From NCBI RefSeq assembly GCF_001708445.1, contig NZ_CP015637.1, positions 2,915,001 through 2,979,000 on the forward strand: a stretch of DNA of 64,000 nucleotides, read 5' to 3'. Position numbers and translations under genes: made by a program. The DNA comes from Pseudomonas fluorescens. Its GTDB lineage: Bacteria; Pseudomonadota; Gammaproteobacteria; Pseudomonadales; Pseudomonadaceae. Under the pieces are notes generated by a model. The model had not been told where the DNA came from. It worked only from the letters and a program-made list of their open reading frames with translations, and did not search any database. Every line of letters starts with the position of its first letter. Within the stretch, counting starts at the first letter, position 1. Of the stretch, positions 35,482 to 44,508 are shown piece by piece.

Positions 35482-35850
35482 TTGGATATAAAAATAGTTA
35501 CCGTTTTACATCAAGGCGATGAGAAAAAAGAATACATTGTGCTTCAAGCATTAGATAAATGCAATTTAAAGCCTTATATGATTCTTGATAACACCTACGA
35601 CACTGATGGAGTCGCGAGCAATAAACATCGCCACGTATTTAAGTTCCCTGACTGGACAGTTGAAAAAAATGAGTACATTTTTCTAACCACCAAGCCTGGC
35701 TTAAACAAAAAAGGGCAAACTAATACGAAGGAGCCCGCCAGCTATCTGTATTGGGGTTTGAATAGCCCTGTATGGAATCAAAGCGGAGATAAAGTTCATT
35801 TAGTAAAAATTACAGATTCAACCGTATTCAACGTGCCAAGCGTAGTCTAG
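35482..35850 (+). CDS. Small hypothetical protein in the AT-rich island segment
   Basis: A 122-residue protein of unknown function with a predicted beta-rich sequence (repeated short V/I/Y strands, L-K-P-Y-M-I-L-D-N-T-Y, then E-Y-I-F-L-T-T-K-P-G) and no signal or membrane segment. The start is a TTG at 35482 with a GAGA-type ribosome site 8-9 bp upstream. Codon use is AT-rich compared with the chromosome, which suggests horizontal origin. A terminator follows directly, so it may be expressed separately from the MBL gene beyond. Confidence 0.6.
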   Translation: MDIKIVTVLHQGDEKKEYIVLQALDKCNLKPYMILDNTYDTDGVASNKHRHVFKFPDWTVEKNEYIFLTTKPGLNKKGQTNTKEPASYLYWGLNSPVWNQSGDKVHLVKITDSTVFNVPSVV

Positions 35851-35867
35851 TTTTTCACTCCGAATCA

Positions 35868-35900
35868 ATCAAACCTCGTGGGCAAGGTTTGATTTTTTTC
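35868..35900 (+). terminator. Rho-independent terminator after the 122-residue gene
   Basis: ATCAAACCT (35868-35876) and AGGTTTGAT (35885-35893) form a stem followed by seven T. It separates the small gene from the following MBL-fold gene. Confidence 0.85.
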
Positions 35901-35965
35901 AGAATTTACGTAATTTTTTCATCGTGTGCATTGATGGTAGATGCGAATACTACAAGGAGAGTTTC

Positions 35966-37270
35966 TTGACCGCAAAAAAATTTATTACGACGATCAAACA
36001 GATTCCTGTTGGCCAGGGTGGATTCCTCATAGGCCAAATAGAGGATGAACATTCACGAATTTTCACCTACGCTTTCGATTGCGGCTCGATCAATCGAGAG
36101 CACTTCGAACAAGGGCTGAAGATGTGTTCGCTTCAAAAAATTGACATACTATTTGTATCACATTTAGATGTGGACCATGTAAGTGGAATTGATGCACTGG
36201 CAGCACAGGTGCAGATTGACATGGTCGTTCTTCCCTGTCTGGACGCTCTTCACCTCACAATGATCGCATGTGAAGCAGCAGGAAACTCTACACTTCGATT
36301 GTCGACTCAGTCGTTTTTGACAGACCCCTTTGGATGGTTAGTCGATCGGGGGGTCAAGGAAATCATTCAAGTACAGCGCGCAGACGATACACTTAATGTA
36401 ATTCCTTATGAGCCTGATCCAGAAGGGCAACCCGATAGCATTATAGTGCCCGTGCCCGAAGGCGGTGACCCGAGTCGCCCATACACAATCAGATCAGAAA
36501 TGGTAGAGGAAGCTAAATCTGTTCGTTCAGGTGCCGGTACTGTCCGAACACTCGGGGAACATACATCGATCTCTGTGGAGGTAAAGGGTAAATCAATTCC
36601 TTCATGGCTGCTCGTCCCTTATGTGCATCCATTTCCCAAAGAAGCTATCGCGAGCTTTAGAAGAGCTGTAGGAAAACAGTTTCCTCATACATTCGCGGGG
36701 CGTTCACTGGCATCAAAAGCCTTTACTAAAAAACTGATCCAGTTGTTAAGTGACAAGGCAAGCTGCGAAGAATTGAAAGCTTGCTACTCCATCATATCAA
36801 GAGATCACAATAAAATCTCACTGAGTCTGTATTCAGGGCCTCAAGCTCACAAAAACAACTTGAAAATCTCTCGAACCAATAAAAACTTCGATTGGCCATT
36901 CCCTAAGCCTTATCAAATAATTCACTCGGAAGATACACTTATAAGAAAAAACGGTGGTGCGTGGATTTGTACGGGTGATGCAAATTTAAACCAGCGCGGT
37001 ACGAGATCGGCGTGGCTTAAGAGGTTCGGCAAGCTCCTAAAGAATGTAGATGTTTTTATTTTGCCCCACCATGGCAGCAACGATAGCATTCACGATGAGG
37101 TTATCAAGAAACTAAATAACTCAGAGATGATTGTTTGTGCAGCAGCCGGTCGTGAAAAACACCCCCACAATTTGTTGCTGGGTCGGCTGCGCAGTTACGA
37201 AAGCAGCCTTTGGCATGTTTCGGAGAATCCTGAAAGCGGTTTTACATTAAAGGTATCTTTTTCAGTTTGA
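35966..37270 (+). CDS. Metallo-beta-lactamase-fold hydrolase (ComEC-like), island-borne
   Basis: A 434-residue protein with the metal motif S-H-L-D-V-D-H near residue 65 and a later L-P-H-H-G-S-N-D, the arrangement of ComEC/competence-type MBL hydrolases, which mostly act on nucleic acids or nucleotides. A long insert lies between the two motifs. The start is taken as TTG at 35966 because AAGGAGAG sits 5 bp before it. Composition is AT-rich. The function is unknown; its setting between defence genes suggests an antiviral or phosphodiesterase role, which is inference. Confidence 0.75.
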   Translation: MTAKKFITTIKQIPVGQGGFLIGQIEDEHSRIFTYAFDCGSINREHFEQGLKMCSLQKIDILFVSHLDVDHVSGIDALAAQVQIDMVVLPCLDALHLTMIACEAAGNSTLRLSTQSFLTDPFGWLVDRGVKEIIQVQRADDTLNVIPYEPDPEGQPDSIIVPVPEGGDPSRPYTIRSEMVEEAKSVRSGAGTVRTLGEHTSISVEVKGKSIPSWLLVPYVHPFPKEAIASFRRAVGKQFPHTFAGRSLASKAFTKKLIQLLSDKASCEELKACYSIISRDHNKISLSLYSGPQAHKNNLKISRTNKNFDWPFPKPYQIIHSEDTLIRKNGGAWICTGDANLNQRGTRSAWLKRFGKLLKNVDVFILPHHGSNDSIHDEVIKKLNNSEMIVCAAAGREKHPHNLLLGRLRSYESSLWHVSENPESGFTLKVSFSV

Positions 37271-37278
37271 ATATGGTG

Positions 37279-37323
37279 AAAGGCGCTCACGGGGTGATCA
37301 CCGGACTCCCTGAGCGCTTTTTT
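37279..37323 (+). terminator. Terminator after the MBL gene
   Basis: GCGCTCA (37283-37289) and TGAGCGC (37311-37317) pair, followed by six T. The large loop contains further short complementarity. It lies just beyond the MBL stop codon. Confidence 0.75.
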
Positions 37324-37383
37324 CTCACTACGAACAACCTAATCCCCATGAACAGTATTCGTTACGTGCTTTCGAACCAAGCT

Positions 37384-37640
37384 TCAACAAAAAGCTGGCA
37401 TCACCGAATCCCGACAAGCTTCATACATCGATAATGCATTGAAATCGAAATTCAACAACACCAACAGCAGGAATCGAACGTTTTATTCGTATCAACAGCC
37501 CCCACCCGCCCGTTGAGCTTTCTCAGATTAATAACGCAACGGCCCTTGATCTGAATCTGTACCTCACGCTCATCCCGCGAGCTAGTCGCGTCGTAACCAG
37601 CCTGTCTTGCGCAGTGCAAATTCAAGCCTAGCGTCCGCAC
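37384..37640 (-). pseudogene. Frameshifted remnant of a QIKGR-motif hypothetical protein
   Basis: On the minus strand the frame starting near 37640 reads L-G-L-N-L-H ... A-G-Y-D-A ... V-Q-I-Q-I-K-G-R, then D-T-N-K-T-F-D-S. After one frame change near 37480 it continues L-L-L-V-L-L-N-F-D-F-N-A-L-S-M-Y-E-A to a stop at 37384. D ... (Q/E)xK within a short beta-hairpin resembles the core of restriction-endonuclease-like hypothetical proteins (I believe of the DUF6998 type, uncertain). N-terminal sequence is missing. It is probably a decayed defence gene. Confidence 0.5.
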
Positions 37641-37700
37641 ATGATGTCACCGTCGAACTTTCTCTCTTACGAGATTGATCGCAAGCCGAGTTTGTAGTGG

Positions 37701-37916
<216 letters not shown>

Positions 37917-38159
37917 TCAACAAGATCGAGCTGAATCGGCTAAATCTGCCAGGATCAAAGGGTATAGCTCCCTGACGATATAGCGCTTTAAACAGCGCTG
38001 GATTTCTTTGGAAGACAAACCTTCAGCACTACGACGGGCGACGTAGCTTTGGGTTTTGGGATCACCTCGCATGCGTACCATCGCAATGGTCCATAGGGCG
38101 TTGTTCGCAGACCGATTCCCACCTCTGTTTAAACGATGTCTCACCGTTTTACCCGAGGA
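37917..38159 (-). pseudogene. IS110/IS116-family transposase, C-terminal fragment
   Basis: The sequence S-S-G-K-T-V-R-H-R-L-N-R-G-G-N-R followed by A-L-W-T-I-A-M-V-R-M is the transposase_20 C-terminal domain of IS110-type elements. The N-terminal DEDD domain is missing. It is embedded in the IS3 remnant. Confidence 0.85.
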
Positions 38160-38282
38160 TGTCCGGTTTCATTAGACCACTACAATGAGCGCCGTCTGTG
38201 TTTGCGAAACCGAGAGGAACTTTACATCCATATCTACACCACCTTTTTCTATTGATCTAAACTCGGCGCACTTCTGAGAGCG

Positions 38283-41200
38283 TCAGGACAGGCGGACGGC
38301 TCGTGCAGCAACCGGAAAATAGAGCCATCGCTGGCTCACGGGCTTGCCGGTTGCGCTGAGAAGGGCATGGCCATAGGATTCTAGCTGTGGCCCATGCAAG
38401 GCTATCAGGTCGTCGTCTCTGGCTGACCCCGCGGGGTTCGACTTGTGGTCCACCAGAATCCAGCCGTCTGGCAACTCCACCAGCAAATCGATGCGGCCCC
38501 GGATACGAGTGCCGTTCGGGCCATCTGCTTCGATGGGTACCTCGACGTAAACGGGACAGTCGGGCCAGCGCTTGGCTATCCAAGCTTGGAACGCTGAGGT
38601 CTGGGTGCACACGGCATCCTTATCTACAGAACCAGCCACGGCCCAGGTCTTCAGAATGCCCTCGACGTCAGGGGGAGAAATACCGCCAAGCACGCCTGCG
38701 CGTGCGATACATAGATGAAGCGCCGTGCCCAGCGATGCCATGTCGGGCTTGCCTGCCAGGCTTAGCCGAACTCCGACGGCGTCGGTCTCGACAACCGTGA
38801 ATGCACCGCCCGAAGCAGAGCTCGGTCGGTGCCACAAAGGTTCGGCCTGCACGCGCGGACGAGTTGTAAACCAGTGGCAAGCCTCCGGGGCTTTGGCAGG
38901 TGGCTCCGTTGAGCACTCATCCTTGTTCCAGGACTTAGATAGCCTGGAAAGCTGTTTGCCTTCGGAAGTCGTTATTATTTCTGAGTCACCGAACAACAGC
39001 TCGGCTGCACCTTTAATCTCGCCGACCCAGGCGCGGCCTGGGCCTGACCTGCGCACGAAAGATAGTGCGACGTTCATGTCACGTGCACGGGTCAGGCCCA
39101 CATATAGAAGACGCTTGTTCTCCGCCAATGCCTCTGCCTGCATGGCTTGGCCAGTTACGCTGGCTTCGGCATTGAGTGCGGCTTGGGGCTGGGACCGCTT
39201 GCCCCAGGTCTTTAACCAGCAGTGGACGAAGCGGTTGGCGAGTGGCTGCTGCGGGTCGAAGTCTCCAACTGTCCTCGCGCGCACGCCCCAAAGCGAAGTA
39301 CGTGCTATCGCATCGAGGCTTGTCAGCACGACGACTGGCCACTCCAGTCCCTTTGCCCCGTGATAAGTGAGAACCGAGACTGCGTTGTCTGCTGAAGTTG
39401 CCCGATTATCATCCTCTTGGCTAGCGAGTTCGTCCAGCCAACGAAGCATGCCGCTAACCGTCGCTGGCCGCTTCGCGGCGACGCACTCGTCCTCGAAAGT
39501 CTTTCCGAGCTCGACCAGTGCCTCGACGTTGGACATCCGGTTGCGGCTCTCGTGGGGGGAAGTGGACCATTGACCGACCAGTCTTGCTACTTGGGACTCG
39601 GCAGCAGCAAGTCGCAGCACTTCCAGTGGCGTCAAAGCCATTAGCGTCGGACGCAGTGTTTCCAATCGGGCAATTAGTTTATGGGCGCTATCGCCCGTCG
39701 TGAGCCACTCGTATGGCTTGGTCTCGTCCGTTGCGAGATGCTGCAGCCTGTCTGCAAGCCAGGTTTCGATCGGAGTGCTGTCAGCCAGGGTTAGAACCAG
39801 CGCGGTGGCGACAGTGTCGGTTGGGTCGCTCATACGCCTCAGGCAGGCCATGACATAGATGGCTTCGGCAGTTCCCAATAAGCCGGAGCGTGGGCTGGCT
39901 GACGGGATGCCCCAGTGGGTGAGCGACGTAACGGCAAATTCGACCTGGTCGTTGTAGCGACAAAGCACTCCTATATCACCGGACTGAATCGGACGGAGCT
40001 CCTTGGTGTCCTTGTCTTCGACCTTGGCCCCGGACTCCAGCAGCTCGCGGATGGCCTGGCCAAGACATAGGTAATCCGAGTCGTTTCGGCTGCTCTCGAA
40101 GTTCCAGTTCAACAGCGCGGGCTGGTCCGGAATGTCCTTGCGCAGTGGCTGCAACCGAACCTGTTCGGGCGTCAGCTCGGGCTCGAACGCAGAGATGAAT
40201 AGACCATTAGTGAGCGAGACCAGGCTTTCGTTGGAGCGCCTGGAGGTGTCCAGGACCTTCCCTAAGATTCCGCCCCAGCCCTTGATGGCGTTGAGAACGC
40301 CGGAAATGAGGCTTGCGTCAGTTCCGCGGAAGCCATAGATAGCCTGCTTGGGGTCGCCGACCCACACCGACTTCTTAGCCAGCTTGGCCAGCTCGATGAA
40401 AAGCGCCAGCTGGAGAGGGCTGGTGTCCTGGAACTCATCAACCATGATGAGATCCAGTTCTGCCGCCAAGACTTCCCGGACAGATGGCTTTGTCCTCAAC
40501 GCACGTAGCAGCAACACCTCTTGGTCGCTGAAGTCGACGGCACCCAGCGCCTTCTTAGCCTGCTCGTAGGCATTGAGAACGTCGGCGGCGAGGTTGAATA
40601 TCTGGTCAAGGTACTGGCGGACTTCGGCATGAAAGGCCGGGTGAGACTCGTGGACCTGCGCTGCGGATTTGACTGGCGCCACGATATCTCTGACCTTGGC
40701 GCCGGCGTCAAATCCGGCTGCGCCGATCCAGTCGGGCCAGCACCAGCGGCCTTCACGGAAGAGTCGATCTAGCTTCTGAAGTCCCTCTAGGCCTTTTAAT
40801 AGGTTGTCTGCAACTTTGGCACCGACAGCTTGCTGCTGTTCTACGTATGCCGCTACCCCCTTGTGTGCTTCGGCCAGCGCAGTCGCCAATGCTTCGGTTG
40901 GGTCCAGCCCAGTAGCCGGAGCAGGCCAATTCGTGAGCATCGCGTCCGCGTTCTGGGAACCCATCACTCGAAGCTCCTCCGGTCCAATATCGTTGTCGAG
41001 CGCGGCCTTAACGACAGCCTCAACAGTCTTGGACCAGTCCGCCTGCTCAATGCCGAACCGCTCTGTGAGCCGAACAAGCTCCGTTTGAGCGTCGGCTTCC
41101 ATCGACTCGGCAAGTGTAGCTTTGAGCAGTCTCTTGGATTGACCTTCGCCCAATACAGTCTGATCGGGAGACAGGCCCAGCTCAAAGCAGAAACGCTTGA

Positions 41201-41459
41201 GCATCTGGCCGCAAACGCTATTGACGGTGCCCAAGCGGGCCTGGCCGATAGCTGTGGCCAGGTCTATACGTCCATTTTCAAGCAGCCAGGAGCGGGCGCG
41301 TTCGCGCAGCTCGGTAGCCGCCTTCACGGTGAAGGTCGTGGCCAAGATGGCGTGAGGGCGCGCTGTGCCCGATTCGAGAGCTTGAGCGAGTGTTTCGGTC
41401 AGCTTGTAGGTCTTGCCACTGCCGGCGCCTGCACTGATGAATTCGATGCTGTTCATCAT
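38283..41459 (-). CDS. UvrD/AddA-like helicase-nuclease
   Basis: A 1058-residue superfamily 1 helicase. Motif I is A-G-A-G-S-G-K-T (about 9-16), motif II V-D-E-F-Q-D-T-S, motif III G-D-P-K-Q-A-I-Y-G-F-R-G and motif V T-Y-H-G-A-K-G-L-E-W. A C-terminal PD-(D/E)XK nuclease shows G-R-I-D-L-L-V then L-V-D-H-K-S. It corresponds to the AddA/RecB architecture. It overlaps the upstream nuclease gene by 4 bp and has a GGGAGG ribosome site before two Met codons. Pseudomonads use RecBCD for chromosomal repair, so this island-borne pair is accessory, possibly antiphage; that role is inferred. Confidence 0.88.
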   Translation of the reverse strand: MMNSIEFISAGAGSGKTYKLTETLAQALESGTARPHAILATTFTVKAATELRERARSWLLENGRIDLATAIGQARLGTVNSVCGQMLKRFCFELGLSPDQTVLGEGQSKRLLKATLAESMEADAQTELVRLTERFGIEQADWSKTVEAVVKAALDNDIGPEELRVMGSQNADAMLTNWPAPATGLDPTEALATALAEAHKGVAAYVEQQQAVGAKVADNLLKGLEGLQKLDRLFREGRWCWPDWIGAAGFDAGAKVRDIVAPVKSAAQVHESHPAFHAEVRQYLDQIFNLAADVLNAYEQAKKALGAVDFSDQEVLLLRALRTKPSVREVLAAELDLIMVDEFQDTSPLQLALFIELAKLAKKSVWVGDPKQAIYGFRGTDASLISGVLNAIKGWGGILGKVLDTSRRSNESLVSLTNGLFISAFEPELTPEQVRLQPLRKDIPDQPALLNWNFESSRNDSDYLCLGQAIRELLESGAKVEDKDTKELRPIQSGDIGVLCRYNDQVEFAVTSLTHWGIPSASPRSGLLGTAEAIYVMACLRRMSDPTDTVATALVLTLADSTPIETWLADRLQHLATDETKPYEWLTTGDSAHKLIARLETLRPTLMALTPLEVLRLAAAESQVARLVGQWSTSPHESRNRMSNVEALVELGKTFEDECVAAKRPATVSGMLRWLDELASQEDDNRATSADNAVSVLTYHGAKGLEWPVVVLTSLDAIARTSLWGVRARTVGDFDPQQPLANRFVHCWLKTWGKRSQPQAALNAEASVTGQAMQAEALAENKRLLYVGLTRARDMNVALSFVRRSGPGRAWVGEIKGAAELLFGDSEIITTSEGKQLSRLSKSWNKDECSTEPPAKAPEACHWFTTRPRVQAEPLWHRPSSASGGAFTVVETDAVGVRLSLAGKPDMASLGTALHLCIARAGVLGGISPPDVEGILKTWAVAGSVDKDAVCTQTSAFQAWIAKRWPDCPVYVEVPIEADGPNGTRIRGRIDLLVELPDGWILVDHKSNPAGSARDDDLIALHGPQLESYGHALLSATGKPVSQRWLYFPVAARAVRLS

Positions 41460-44074
41460 TTCCAGCCTCCCAGCAAGATAAGGTGGTCTCGGTCCCATTT
41501 GTTTGGACCGTTGACCGGAAGGGTTCCCTCAGGGCCTTGGAACTCGTCACTCGGATCTTCCGGAACGACTTCGATGGTCCCCGCATCCAACTGCTGTTTG
41601 CGCCACTCCCACGTGGTGCGGGCACGGTCTAGTAGGTTGGAGACGGTTACGCCGTCGGGCGGTCTTCTGACTTGCGCTTTTGGGAAAATGTCGGCAGCGG
41701 TGATGTACAGTCCGCCGCTTTCTAGGATGAAATAGCCAAGCGCGGCGGGTGCGACACCGCTTGTTTGCTCTATGAGGCTGGAGTAGAGCGCCAACTGTAA
41801 GTGCTCACCAGAGCGAAGCAGCCCGGCGTAGTAGGTATCGCCTCTCCACTTTATGTCCAAGGCGACAGTTCGCTTGTCACCAAGCGTGACCAAGAGATCA
41901 ATTTTGCCGATCAGCGGAACTGCTCCCAAGGTTCCTCTGAACTCCACTTCAGTCTGAACCTGAATGGCACCTGCGAGCCTGAGGTGATCGAGGAGACTCC
42001 CTATGGCTCGTTCGCAAACCTTCCGGAAGTGTTGCTGCGTTACCCCCGCACCCTGCATAAGCAGTACAGCGCCTTCAGTCAGCAACAGCGAGTCGGCTTC
42101 GGCGCGGAACCAAGCAATGGCATCGGCGTTTGACCAACTCAAGGCATTGTTGTGCGCGAAGAGTTTCTCGAGCACCCGATGAGCGAGGATGCCCAGCAGG
42201 CGGTTGCCCTCATCAACCCCCAGGACTGAAGTAGGATCTAGCTTCGCCACTCGTTTCAAAACGAATAGAGCCGCGTCATTGAAGAGCTCGTTGAGCGTAG
42301 TAAACGACTGTGAGGCGTCGCCGAGCTGCACGGGATGAGGGAGTTGGATGTGTCGTGGAATAGCGGGCAGCGCCTGAGGTGCAAGCACCTCGGCGGTTAC
42401 CCCGAGAAGCGTGGAGTTGAGTGCAGTGTCCAAGTCAAGCGAAGTGGACTCGATATCCGGTACGAGCTTCTTAATAAGCTGGCGAATCGGATGTATTTCT
42501 GTACCAGGAGGAGGGCAGACGATGATGAATCTTTTTCTCGCGGCAAGTAGTGGCCGCAGCCACTTCAGTGCTAACGACACGAGTTCACGCGCCGGGTCTC
42601 GCAACTGCACACCTGATTGAGTCAGAGCGTTCACCTCGGCAGGAGACCAAGGTAGAGGCGAGGGCAGGGCAGGCGTCGACGGCATCCACCAGATCACTTC
42701 ATCAGCTGCTTCGATGCACGCGGCTGCCGTACTGGTCGAGCGCATGCAACCAACTTGGGAAACCGCAGTGGGGTCGGTTGCTCCGGCGGGTGTGGCGTGG
42801 GCAACCAACTGCTCAACTTCTCGAGGCAATAGCGTAGCCATACCTTGCCGAGCCAGCTCGATTAACGCTTCTTGAACAGCCGCACATTGGCTATGCGCCG
42901 CAACAAAGCTTGCCGCGTCAGCGGGCTCACCTGAGAGGCGACGCCGCATAGCCTCCTGCATCCGATCGACACGAGCAATCAGTGCATCTAGCGGCACGCC
43001 AACTGTGCGTGACCAGCGCTCTGACTCCAGCCAGAAGGTGATTTCATTTGTCACTTCCTGGGCATCGTCACCTGCAGCGATCCTGTTCTTGACCGTCGTC
43101 CAAGCTTCGCCGCCTATCCCGGGTTGGTTGGCGACAGCGCGTGCGAGCTTGCTTCTCGCAGCGCGACTGAATGGGCCGACCGGATGGGTCAGGAAGTCCA
43201 ACAATCGGTTCATGTCCACTGGGTCCCAGCACAGCTCCAATGCAAGGGATAGAGCCTGAAGGGCTGGGCGGAGCTGACTAGGGCGTTCGAACCCGCAGTT
43301 GACGTTGCCAGTCACGGACAGCGATACGTCCAACGAGTCTCCAGCCTCCTCGGCCAAGATCATTCGGTCTTCGGGCATGTGCGCGTGTTGCATGCTTAGC
43401 CAGTGTTCGGCAGTAGTGGCTGCGAGGGTGTGTACCAGCAAAACGCTCCCGTCGGTCTGCACGGCCAAACTCCCCGCAGAGCCTCCGTTCAGTACGGTCA
43501 GGGCGTGCTCCTGCACCTCGCGAAGTTGGCCTGCTCCCTGTGGTTCAGGAAGGCGAACTTCAACCTCGGGTAGGTAATCCAACACCTGTTGCCAGAGGCG
43601 CGGGAAGTCCTCCGGCGGGTCAACCAGGTGAACTGACTTGATGGGACCAGGGCCGGAAGCACTCAGAGTGTATATCACCAGATGCAAGCGTTCGGCCTCT
43701 CCTGGCGGTAGAGCTGCGAGAGCGGCGTTTTCGACGGCTGCAAGGTCCTGGATTCGCGGTGGGTGCTCCGGGTTCGCGCAACCGTCCCAGCCGCCAAGCC
43801 GCCACTCGTCACGCCAAGCAAGGAGGCGCGCGGCCGTACCGATACTGTCGACTTTCAAGGACTCACTGTAGAAGCGCGAGCCGTTGTCATTGGCCCGCAG
43901 CAGACCAGAGTAGATGGTCACGCGTCTGGCCGCTGAGGCTTCTGGCGCGCTTAGACCAAGGTAGGTCTCCAGCAGTGACAGAAAACCGAGGCGACCGACT
44001 ATCGGGCTATTGAAGAAGTTCGTTGGGGACGGTCCCTGACGGGCATCCAAGAAAAGGCCAAAAGTGATGTGCAT
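41456..44074 (-). CDS. AddB-like protein with C-terminal PD-(D/E)XK nuclease
   Basis: An 872-residue protein. The C-terminal part carries a RecB-type nuclease core: the E in Q-T-E-V-E-F, D in G-K-I-D-L-L-V and D-I-K in A-L-D-I-K-W. The N-terminal two thirds resemble a degenerate helicase-like AddB region, with no clear Walker A. The start at 44074 (MHITFGLFLD) fits this family better than a 25-residue upstream extension. It is translated just before, and overlaps, the helicase-nuclease gene, the usual addB-addA order. Confidence 0.8.
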   Translation of the reverse strand: MHITFGLFLDARQGPSPTNFFNSPIVGRLGFLSLLETYLGLSAPEASAARRVTIYSGLLRANDNGSRFYSESLKVDSIGTAARLLAWRDEWRLGGWDGCANPEHPPRIQDLAAVENAALAALPPGEAERLHLVIYTLSASGPGPIKSVHLVDPPEDFPRLWQQVLDYLPEVEVRLPEPQGAGQLREVQEHALTVLNGGSAGSLAVQTDGSVLLVHTLAATTAEHWLSMQHAHMPEDRMILAEEAGDSLDVSLSVTGNVNCGFERPSQLRPALQALSLALELCWDPVDMNRLLDFLTHPVGPFSRAARSKLARAVANQPGIGGEAWTTVKNRIAAGDDAQEVTNEITFWLESERWSRTVGVPLDALIARVDRMQEAMRRRLSGEPADAASFVAAHSQCAAVQEALIELARQGMATLLPREVEQLVAHATPAGATDPTAVSQVGCMRSTSTAAACIEAADEVIWWMPSTPALPSPLPWSPAEVNALTQSGVQLRDPARELVSLALKWLRPLLAARKRFIIVCPPPGTEIHPIRQLIKKLVPDIESTSLDLDTALNSTLLGVTAEVLAPQALPAIPRHIQLPHPVQLGDASQSFTTLNELFNDAALFVLKRVAKLDPTSVLGVDEGNRLLGILAHRVLEKLFAHNNALSWSNADAIAWFRAEADSLLLTEGAVLLMQGAGVTQQHFRKVCERAIGSLLDHLRLAGAIQVQTEVEFRGTLGAVPLIGKIDLLVTLGDKRTVALDIKWRGDTYYAGLLRSGEHLQLALYSSLIEQTSGVAPAALGYFILESGGLYITAADIFPKAQVRRPPDGVTVSNLLDRARTTWEWRKQQLDAGTIEVVPEDPSDEFQGPEGTLPVNGPNKWDRDHLILLGGWK

Positions 44075-44508
44075 GCTGCGCTGACTTCCTTGACGGCAAT
44101 CGAATGCAGGTGTCCTATTGCATCTTGTTCCCCTGCTCCTAGTCGACAAGACTAACCGAAAGTCAGCATTCGCGTACCGTTATTGGCCTCTGTTTGACTG
44201 ATTGAAGGAGCGCCACCACTTGGCAACCATTTACTGCAACCTCGCAAGAAATATCGGTTTTCCGTCACGCACTGGGCGCCGTTCGCTCTGGATGAATCAC
44301 CGCCTACAAGCATTGGCTGTGGTGGTTACGCACTAGAATGGAAATAGCACGGCCTATTCGCGCAGACTGGAACGCGTGCAAGTTGCCAGCACATGGCTTA
44401 CCTCGCCCTGGACTGTACGCAGAGCGGGCTGAATGAGCATGAGTTCGAACAATCTTGCGCCTCACTATAATAAGATGTGAAACCAGCCGGGGAGTGGAGC
44501 CTAGCCAC
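44075..44508. other. Gap with a relic of a recombinase gene
   Basis: No intact gene is seen in 434 bp. At 44253-44293 a 41-base stretch matches 55592-55632, inside the first tyrosine recombinase gene of this island, at 37 of 41 positions and in the same orientation. Further similarity fades on both sides. This looks like the remnant of a second, older recombinase module. The rest must include the promoters of the AddB-like gene and the HEPN-motif gene. Confidence 0.55.
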
